Source of the DNA: Denticeps clupeoides
Taxonomy: Eukaryota > Chordata > Actinopteri > Clupeiformes > Denticipitidae
NCBI RefSeq assembly: GCF_900700375.1
Contig: NC_041713.1
Span: 18,317,464-18,381,463 of the forward strand
Length of the DNA stretch: 64,000 nucleotides
Reading direction: 5' to 3'
In this document: in pieces, positions 62,553 through 64,000 of the stretch
Layout of the letters: each line of letters begins with the position of its first letter
Numbering within the stretch: position 1 is the first letter of the stretch
The notes under the pieces: model-generated
The model's database searches: none
What the model was told of the DNA's origin: nothing
Seen by the model: the letters and a program-made list of their open reading frames with translations, nothing else
Translations under genes and position numbers: made by a program

Positions 62553-64000
62553 TTTTTTTTTTTTATTGGAATTAGAGCCTGAACAATAACAAAATTCTCA
62601 AGAGGTTACAAAAGAAAACAGCTCAAACTGTATATACATATACACCCACACACACACACACAAAAAAAACACAGCCTACGATCACTCCCACAACCAACCA
62701 AAAGCGCTGAGGAAAAAAGCTGAGGAACACAAGGAAGAACCCATCCAGTCGTGGTGAGTGCTGGCGCCAGCGGGGAGCGCTGGAGGATCTCCGAGCAGTT
62801 TCCGCAGCGAGATGCACCAGGACCGGGGTACAACCCCCACGTACTGTTTGAGTGGTTACTTCTCGGTGATTCGGGTGTCGAGTCGCGGTAAAAGGCGACG
62901 TGTAATGGCATCAACCCCTGGGTGATCCGCAAAAAAGGTGGAAGTGTTCTTCTGTTGGGGATATTGGCCAGCTCCAGCTGGAATGGCTGGAGTACTAGCC
63001 ATGGGAGGTAATCGCACCCTGGCTCAAGGGGATAAGCAGGGTGGCCAACCCACATGACTTCCGGGAGTACAATGACAAGGGAGACACAGACGACAAAAGC
63101 AAGTATGACATGAGTTGGTGGGTAGTCAGGGTCAGGATGGGCTCCGCTCATCGCGGCCATCCGCGATCATCTTTCAGGGAGGGGAGCTGGTCACACTGCC
63201 AGCAGAAGGCACCAACTGGGGGTGCAGTAAACAGTTGCTAGAGGGTCCGGGACCGTCTCCCTGTGAGGGACACAGGAAGCATCAAAGGGGACTTGTGGAG
63301 ACAGGGCCTTGAAGGGTCGGACCTGATTTTTGTGTGCAGGTTAGAGGGACCCTGTTGTTTCAGTCCTGGCAATCACCACACGCCTGCGGGTTTGTTTTTA
63401 GTTCTCCCCTTTTATTTCCCCTGTTTTCAGCCCTTGGACCATTTTGGTTTCTGTTATTAATAAATCACTGTTCCCAGAAAGTCCCGCCTCTGTGCTTCCT
63501 TCCCCCTTCAGCTCGCAGATGTGACAATTTGCTTCTATTGCCAACCAATTCATTTGAGCATCTGATGCTTCAAACTGAAGCCAGTTTTTGAGGATCCTAA
63601 TATTAGATGCCCAATAATAAAACCTAAAACGTAGTAAGTTTTCTTGGTCTTTTTCTTGGTTTCGTTTCTTGTAAGTACTGTCTGTGCAGTTTCGGATACT
63701 TCTTATTCCAGATAAACTCCAAGATCACAGAGTCAACTTTCTGAAAAAATTACTGAGGCACAAATATTGGTATGCATTGAATTTGGTAGAATTTACACCT
63801 TATTAAAACATGCAGTTATAGACAGATTAAGAATGGACCACCGTTCACGAACCTTAGACAGCAAGGAAACAAAATTGGCTTTTAAAAGATCCTCAAATGT
63901 AGTGGTGACACAGACACCACTATATGTAAAGTCATGATGGGCAATTTTAAAGGGTAAGCTATAAAGAGGGTAATTCTCACCGGAAATAATAATGGGAAAT
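62553..64000. other. Unassigned repeat-like end of the window
   Basis: It starts with a T11 run that abruptly ends the LINE. CA repeat at about 62645-62665. The 184-codon minus-strand frame at 62606-63160 has no recognised domain. The sequence up to about 63533 (ATTAATAAATCACTGTTCCC then TGTGACA) resembles an LTR end. From 63535 the text resembles antisense LINE-1-type sequence. None of this is firm. Confidence 0.35.

Noticed and set aside
62606-63160. 184-codon minus-strand frame
   Set aside because: Spans CA-repeat and repeat-like sequence; the apparent hydrophobic stretches do not match a known family.

Overview
This window comes from a teleost fish. It holds the 5'-to-3' coding part of kank2 and, downstream, a mixed alpha/beta haemoglobin cluster. 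kank2 is a known flank of the teleost MN globin locus, so the synteny points to that locus. Genes have vertebrate exon-intron structure with GT-AG introns. The spaces between genes are packed with fish-type SINEs, LINEs, Tc1/mariner and hAT DNA transposons and decayed LTR elements. I cannot name the species.

Layout. 1-3.7 kb: kank2 upstream or 5'UTR-intron sequence with a G30 tract, CA microsatellites and a Tc1 relic. 3.7-9.55 kb: kank2 (+), eleven coding exons that splice in frame to about 1057 codons. 9.6-16.9 kb: gene-free, with LINE, SINE and MITE copies. 16.9-58.4 kb: ten globin genes with intact reading frames, in the order alpha1(-), alpha2(+), beta1(+), [alpha exon-1 relic(-)], alpha3(+), beta2(-), alpha4(+), beta3(-), alpha5(+), alpha6(-), beta4(+). 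58.4-64 kb: transposon graveyard (LINEs, SINE, Gypsy 3' end).

The right half of the cluster is three copies of a head-to-head beta/alpha module: beta2-alpha4, beta3-alpha5, and the inverted alpha6-beta4. Their coding sequences are nearly identical. beta2-4 share a promoter with GATA, CACCC and TATA motifs, and alpha3-6 share one with CACCC and TATA. Alpha chains (143 codons with Met) and beta chains (147 codons with Met) would assemble into haemoglobin tetramers in red cells. beta1 keeps the C-terminal histidine that matters for the Bohr and Root effects. beta2, beta3 and beta4 all end in Tyr-Tyr instead.

The most useful structural signals outside genes are: a globin exon-1 and promoter relic welded to a LINE in one 151-codon open frame; a hAT element with an 8-bp target duplication whose empty site survives in the paralogous module, carrying an inner element dense in TGACTCA motifs; a 192-bp apparently perfect inverted repeat between beta3 and alpha5; LTR copies nested three deep in a LINE; a short non-autonomous LTR element that looks whole; and a 247-bp segment copied about 2 kb away between 11-bp direct repeats. 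All coordinates were read by eye; expression claims are inference.
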